In this document: one piece after another, positions 59,937-64,000 of the stretch
How the letters are laid out: each line of letters begins with the position of its first letter
How positions within the stretch are numbered: the first letter of the stretch is position 1
Assembly: GCA_045047085.1 (NCBI GenBank)
Contig: JASFYT010000077.1
Location: 1 to 64,000, forward strand
DNA from: GCA-2401155 sp045047085
Lineage (GTDB): Bacteria > Pseudomonadota > Alphaproteobacteria > Rhizobiales > Rhizobiaceae
Length of the DNA: 64,000 nt
Direction: 5' to 3'
Translations under genes and position numbers: made by a program
The notes under the pieces: model-generated
Told to the model about the DNA's origin: nothing
The model's input: the letters and a program-made list of their open reading frames with translations, nothing else
Database searches by the model: none

Positions 59937-60728
59937 ATGCCAAATTCAATTCCAAAAAATCCACGCGTTGCTCTTTTTGTCACCTGTCTGGTTGATCTAT
60001 TTCGCCCCAGCGTCGGATTTGCTTCGGTAAAATTATTGGAAGATGCAGGCTGCGATCTGGAAGTACCCATGGCCCAGACGTGCTGTGGCCAGCCTGCATG
60101 GAATTCCGGGGATAGGGCAGATACACGAGATTTGGCCGAGGCCGTTATCAAAAATTTTGAAAACTATGATTATGTGGTGGCTCCTTCCGGCTCCTGTGCC
60201 GGGATGTTGAAAAAACATTATCCGGAAGTCTTCAAGGGTGATGCGCTATGGGAAAGTCGCGTCGAACGATTTTCAGAAAAAGTATATGAACTCACAAGCT
60301 TCTTGGTCGATGTTTTAAAGGTAGAAAAAGTTGATGCGATCTTGAAGGCGGATATCACCTATCACGATTCATGCGCCGGTTTACGCGAACTAGGTATTCA
60401 GGAACAACCGCGAAAGCTGGTGAATTCCATTGAAGGCGTCACCATGATCGAGATGAAAAACAGCGATGTCTGTTGCGGTTTCGGCGGTACATTCGCGGTC
60501 AAATATTCAGAGATTTCCAATTCTATCGTCACCACCAAAACGGAACATATTGAAGAGACATCAGCAAAAATGTTGCTGGCCGGCGACCTCGGCTGTCTGC
60601 TCAATATGGCCGGAAAATTGAGGCGCGAAAACAGCGGAATCGAAGTGCGTCACGTGGCTGAAGTTTTGGCGGGTATGACGGAAAACGCACCGATTGGCGA
60701 GCGAACACCAAGAGGCGGAGGGCGCTAA
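59937..60728 (+). CDS. lutA: L-lactate utilisation iron-sulfur protein LutA (YkgE)
   Basis: This 263-residue protein has two CCG domains: TCLVDLFRPSVG with MAQTCCGQPAWN, then YHDSCAGLREL with SDVCCGFGGTF. It works with LutB and LutC to oxidise L-lactate to pyruvate. It starts 3 bases after the regulator stop and ends 3 bases before lutB. The C-terminal tail is longer than usual by a few residues. Confidence 0.93.
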   Translation: MPNSIPKNPRVALFVTCLVDLFRPSVGFASVKLLEDAGCDLEVPMAQTCCGQPAWNSGDRADTRDLAEAVIKNFENYDYVVAPSGSCAGMLKKHYPEVFKGDALWESRVERFSEKVYELTSFLVDVLKVEKVDAILKADITYHDSCAGLRELGIQEQPRKLVNSIEGVTMIEMKNSDVCCGFGGTFAVKYSEISNSIVTTKTEHIEETSAKMLLAGDLGCLLNMAGKLRRENSGIEVRHVAEVLAGMTENAPIGERTPRGGGR

Positions 60729-60731
60729 ATC

Positions 60732-62168
60732 ATGGTGGAAATCACCTCACATGAATTCAAATCCAATGCCAATCTGGCCATGGGCGATGGCCAGTTACAA
60801 AAGGCCTTGGGGCATGTGCGAACCAACTTCATCAAGAAGCGCGCCGAGGCAAAAGCTGGCCTCGATGAATTTGATGAATTGCGCGACAACGCCAAGGCGA
60901 TCAAAGATCACGTTCTGGAGAACCTTGATCTCTATCTGGAGAATTACGAGGAAAAAGTGATTGCCAGCGGTGGCCATGTTCACTGGGCGGCAACAGCCGA
61001 CGAAGCCTGTAAACAGATATTGGACATTTGCCGCAGTGTTGGTGCCAAATCCGTCACCAAGGGCAAGTCGATGATTTCCGAAGAAATTGCTCTCAATGAA
61101 GCACTTTCAGCAGCAGGCATTGAACCAGTGGAAACCGATCTGGGTGAATATATCATCCAGTTGCGCGGTGAACACCCAAGCCACATCATCGCGCCTGCCG
61201 TGCATTTGAACATGGACCAGGTGCGCGAAGACTTTATTAAACACCATACCCATCTGCCCGCCGATAGACCATTGAATGAACCGGAAACCTTGCTCCGCGA
61301 AGCTCGCGCCATTTTGCGCGATAAATTTCTTAGCGCCGATGTGGGCATCACAGGCGCAAATTTTTTGGTCGCCGAAACAGGCACATCGGTCATCGTCACC
61401 AATGAAGGTAATGGTGACCTCACTCAGACCTTGCCCAAAATCCATATCGTGATTGCCTCTATCGAAAAGATTGTACCGACACTGGAAGATATGAGCCAGA
61501 TCGTGCGTGTATTGGCACGCTCCGCGACCGGGCAGGATATGTCAGTCTATACCACACTATCAACCGGCCCCCGGCGCGAGGACGATCCTGATGGGCCGGA
61601 AGAGTATCACGTGGTGTTGTTGGATAATGGTCGCTCTTCCATGTTGGGCACCGAGTTTCAGGACATGCTGCGTTGTATTCGCTGTGGCGCCTGCATGAAC
61701 CATTGCCCGGTCTATCATGCCATTGGCGGTCACGCTTATGGGTGGGTCTATCCCGGTCCCATGGGAGCCGTATTATCCCCCAGCCTCATCGGCGTTGATA
61801 AGGCTGGACATTTGCCCAACGCATCCACATTCTGCGGTCGCTGCGAAGCAGTTTGTCCGATGCACATTCCTCTGCCAAAAATGATGCGGCACTGGCGTGA
61901 GAAAGAGTTTGAAAAGCATCTGTCCCCAGTAACCCAAAGAGTATCGGTTCGAGGTTGGGCATGGGTGGCCAAACGGCCATTTTTATACCGGATAATTGCC
62001 TCTGCTTCAGCCAGATTTCTCTGGCTGCTTGGTGGCGTAAACCACCGTATCAAATCTTTGCCGCTCGCATGGGGCTGGACCAGACACCGCGATATGCCTG
62101 CACCCGAAGGATCAACCTTTATGAGCCAGTGGCGCGAGCATCAGGCACGCAATGCAGGTGATTTATGA
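60732..62168 (+). CDS. lutB: L-lactate utilisation iron-sulfur protein LutB (YkgF)
   Basis: This 478-residue protein has an N-terminal LUD domain (about residues 40-300, with GANFLVAETGTSVIVTNEGN and SIEKIVPTLED) and two 4Fe-4S motifs (CIRCGACMNHCPVY, CGRCEAVCPMHIP). It forms the LutABC lactate-oxidising complex. The two cluster motifs are intact. The gene overlaps lutC by ATGA. Confidence 0.95.
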   Translation: MVEITSHEFKSNANLAMGDGQLQKALGHVRTNFIKKRAEAKAGLDEFDELRDNAKAIKDHVLENLDLYLENYEEKVIASGGHVHWAATADEACKQILDICRSVGAKSVTKGKSMISEEIALNEALSAAGIEPVETDLGEYIIQLRGEHPSHIIAPAVHLNMDQVREDFIKHHTHLPADRPLNEPETLLREARAILRDKFLSADVGITGANFLVAETGTSVIVTNEGNGDLTQTLPKIHIVIASIEKIVPTLEDMSQIVRVLARSATGQDMSVYTTLSTGPRREDDPDGPEEYHVVLLDNGRSSMLGTEFQDMLRCIRCGACMNHCPVYHAIGGHAYGWVYPGPMGAVLSPSLIGVDKAGHLPNASTFCGRCEAVCPMHIPLPKMMRHWREKEFEKHLSPVTQRVSVRGWAWVAKRPFLYRIIASASARFLWLLGGVNHRIKSLPLAWGWTRHRDMPAPEGSTFMSQWREHQARNAGDL

Positions 62169-62833
62169 GCAAGAGAAACGAAATGCTTGAGAAAATTCGT
62201 GTAGCCATTGCCCCTAATGGCAACCATGACGAACGCCGGAAAAACCTACGCACTTCCGCCATGGCAAAAGCCAGCGGGGTTATCCCAAAACTGCCTGAAT
62301 CCAAAAAAGCCATTCAAGCACGGTTTGAAGAACGCGCGGTCAATGCTGATGCAACGGTAATATTTTCCAAGCCGAGGGAAGTGGCGAACAACATCGCGAA
62401 CTATTTGCGCGATCACAATCTACCCAGTGCAATTCGCACCGGTGACGACAAGCGATTAAAAACCCTGTTGAGAGGTTTTGAAAGCCTGCTGGAAATCAGT
62501 CATGGTCGAACCTATGGCGATGATATGGTCGGTGTCAGTCACGCCCTTGGCGGAGTGGCGGAGACTGGAACTTTGTTTTTGGAATCTGGCAAGGATAACC
62601 CGACTACTCTCAATTTTTTGCCTGAAACCCATATCGTAGTCGTTGATGCAGAGGATGTTGAAACCAGTTACGAAAACCTGCTGGAAAAACTGCGCAGCAA
62701 ATATGGAGCAGGTAAAATGCCCCGTGTGTTGAATATGATTACCGGGCCGTCGCGCTCAGCCGATATTGAACAAACTTTGATCCTTGGGGCGCACGGTCCC
62801 TTGCGCCTCCACATCATTATTGTGCAAAAATGA
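62165..62833 (+). CDS. lutC: L-lactate utilisation protein LutC (YkgG)
   Basis: This 222-residue LUD-domain protein shows GGVAETGTLFLES, TLNFLPETHIVVVDAED and ITGPSRSADIEQTLILGAHG, the typical final part. It is the third component of the LutABC L-lactate dehydrogenase. It overlaps lutB by ATGA and rsmE by ATGA, so the rRNA methyltransferase gene is translationally linked to the lactate operon. Confidence 0.94.
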   Translation: MSKRNEMLEKIRVAIAPNGNHDERRKNLRTSAMAKASGVIPKLPESKKAIQARFEERAVNADATVIFSKPREVANNIANYLRDHNLPSAIRTGDDKRLKTLLRGFESLLEISHGRTYGDDMVGVSHALGGVAETGTLFLESGKDNPTTLNFLPETHIVVVDAEDVETSYENLLEKLRSKYGAGKMPRVLNMITGPSRSADIEQTLILGAHGPLRLHIIIVQK

Positions 62834-63579
62834 GCGAGCGTTACGATTTCCGAACCCAGCGCTTGTTTGTGGAGCAATCCCTCGCGACAAATGTTGCAAT
62901 TGAGCCGGACCGTGCTCAATCCAATTATCTGTTGAATGTGCTGCGCCTGAAAGAGGGCAGCGATATATTGTTGTTTAACGGCAGGGATGGAGAATGGCTC
63001 GGAAGTATCAAACCTATTGGTCGAAAATCCTGTGAGATTACACCCGTTCGCCAATTGCGAAAGCAACCAGAGCCTTATGATCTGGTTTACATTTTTGCTC
63101 CGCTAAAACAGAGCCGCCTCGACTATATGGTGCAAAAGGCGGTGGAGATGGGAGCGGGTGTTTTGCAGCCCGTTCTGACCCACCATACACAGTTTACCAA
63201 ACTAAACCCCGAGCGCATTAATGGTTACGCAAAAGAAGCTGCGACCCAATGCGGAATTCTCACACTTCCCAAAGTTAATCTTCCTGTAAAGTTTATGGAT
63301 TTATTGGAAGATTGGGACAAATCGCGCCACATAATCTATTGCGACGAAACTGAATCAGATGCTAGTGCTTTAGAAATACTGGCACAGATCAAACCCTGCC
63401 CATTGGCCATTCTCATTGGCCCGGAAGGTGGATTTTCATCTGAGGAAAGAAAACACTTGAAGTTACTGGATTTTGTCACACCTATATCACTTGGACCCCG
63501 TATTTTGCGCGCTGATACCGCAGCTGTTGCGGCGCTCACATTGGTTCAGGCAGTCTCTGGAGACTGGAGCAAAAAATAG
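62830..63579 (+). CDS. rsmE: 16S rRNA (uracil-1498-N3)-methyltransferase
   Basis: This 249-residue SPOUT enzyme methylates U1498 of 16S rRNA. The trefoil-knot SAM site is in LAILIGPEGGFSSEER and SLGPRILRADTAAVAAL. The N-terminal PUA-like part (about residues 1-75) and the KSR-like KQSRLDYMVQKAVEMGA are present. It overlaps the end of lutC. Association with lutABC may reflect chance operon joining. Confidence 0.95.
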   Translation: MSERYDFRTQRLFVEQSLATNVAIEPDRAQSNYLLNVLRLKEGSDILLFNGRDGEWLGSIKPIGRKSCEITPVRQLRKQPEPYDLVYIFAPLKQSRLDYMVQKAVEMGAGVLQPVLTHHTQFTKLNPERINGYAKEAATQCGILTLPKVNLPVKFMDLLEDWDKSRHIIYCDETESDASALEILAQIKPCPLAILIGPEGGFSSEERKHLKLLDFVTPISLGPRILRADTAAVAALTLVQAVSGDWSKK

Positions 63580-63643
63580 TGATCAAATATGCATTGCACT
63601 GGTTAACTATTACTGTGATGTCTAGCATGAAATGAAACAGGAA

Positions 63644-63658
63644 TCTGACCCGGTCAGA
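63644..63658. promoter_or_regulatory. Perfect 7-1-7 palindrome just before the gshA ribosome site
   Basis: TCTGACC-C-GGTCAGA is a perfect dyad that ends one base before CAGGAATAA, the ribosome site of gshA. It could be an operator or a leader hairpin that hides the ribosome site. Confidence 0.4.
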
Positions 63659-63667
63659 CAGGAATAA

Positions 63668-64000
63668 ATGGCACGTGATACCACCGACGAAAGACCGATT
63701 GAAACCAAAAGCCAGCTAGTGGATTGGCTTGCTGTTGGTTGCAAACCAAAATCTGATTGGCGCATCGGCACCGAGCACGAAAAATTCGCCTTTTATCGCG
63801 ATAGCCTTAAGCCCGTTCCTTATGGTGGCGATAACGGCATTCGCGCAATTCTCGAAGGCATGCAGAAAAAACTTGGCTGGGAACCTATCGTCGACGATGG
63901 TAATCTCATTGGACTTTTCGAGGCAAACGGTCAGGGTGCTATTTCACTGGAGCCGGGTGGTCAGTTCGAACTTTCCGGGGCACCGGTCGAGACCCTGCAC
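63668..64000 (+). CDS. gshA: Glutamate-cysteine ligase, 5' part
   Basis: The first 111 codons are in the window. The start ATG follows AGGA by 4 bases. WRIGTEHEKFAFYR, PYGGDNGIRAILE, EANGQGAISLEPGGQFELSG are the conserved N-terminal parts of the plant/proteobacterial (GCS2-like, rhizobial) enzyme, which makes gamma-glutamylcysteine for glutathione. The rest lies beyond 64000. It is 88 bases behind rsmE. Confidence 0.94.
   Translation, partial: MARDTTDERPIETKSQLVDWLAVGCKPKSDWRIGTEHEKFAFYRDSLKPVPYGGDNGIRAILEGMQKKLGWEPIVDDGNLIGLFEANGQGAISLEPGGQFELSGAPVETLH

Noticed and set aside
1..64000. CRISPR arrays, insertion sequences, phage genes, rRNA
   Set aside because: I found no direct-repeat/spacer pattern, transposase, integrase or phage structural gene, and no rRNA sequence in the window.

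Overview
The window is a chromosomal stretch of an alphaproteobacterium, most likely a member of the Hyphomicrobiales (Rhizobiales) with a moderate, roughly 50 % G+C genome. Pointers are the zwf-pgl-edd Entner-Doudoroff operon, the hisS-hisZ-hisG operon with a short-form HisG, a PdhS/CbrA/PleC-type histidine kinase, the fused IolC-DUF2090 protein, and a tRNA-His of the alphaproteobacterial kind (no encoded G-1, discriminator A73). I see no insertion sequence, phage gene, CRISPR array or rRNA. The coding density is high and the content is mainly metabolic and sensory.

Layout. 1-6.6 kb: the 5' part of a symporter-like sensor kinase, mscL, a secreted lytic transglycosylase, a glutathione transferase, a PEP-mutase-family protein, and a flavin monooxygenase with its DUF2783 partner behind a sharp palindromic operator. 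6.7-11.6 kb: folD, then zwf-pgl-edd on the minus strand. 11.9-18.3 kb: a BASS-family transporter overlapping a PLP enzyme, a small membrane protein, an AsmA-like protein, and acetoacetyl-CoA synthetase. 18.6-32 kb: a signalling block with a 1127-residue PAS histidine kinase, a phasin with PhaR-like boxes, tRNA-His, one complete and one truncated chemoreceptor, and two PAS-GGDEF-EAL proteins. 32.2-40.7 kb: Tat-exported CpdB and the inositol catabolic genes iolC-D-E-B-G. 40.7-50.5 kb (minus strand): phosphatase, xseA, an ABC exporter pair, a Tat-exported NagZ-like hydrolase, hisG-hisZ-hisS, tag. 50.6-53.9 kb: a DUF2927 protein, two L,D-transpeptidases and a small cupin. 53.9-63.6 kb: glcDEF (glycolate oxidase), a LysR and a FadR-type regulator, lutABC (lactate oxidation) and rsmE. 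The window ends inside gshA.

How the parts fit. Central carbon use dominates: sugar catabolism through Entner-Doudoroff, inositol, the 2-hydroxy acids glycolate and lactate, and acetoacetate/PHB turnover. The glycolate and lactate operons carry nearly the same 19-bp dyad (TGGTAAA-N5-TTTACCA type) in their upstream regions, which suggests joint control by one regulator encoded between them.

The most interesting non-coding signals are: a small family of palindromic intergenic elements (18.3, 29.7 and 59.0 kb, with a related hairpin at 22.8 kb), always 3' of a plus-strand gene; two PhaR-like boxes overlapping the phasin promoter; an orphan strong terminator at 18.6 kb that could end a small RNA; and the remains of a chemoreceptor N-terminus upstream of the truncated chemoreceptor gene. 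I found no clearly new multi-gene system. The findings are mostly regulatory or evolutionary.
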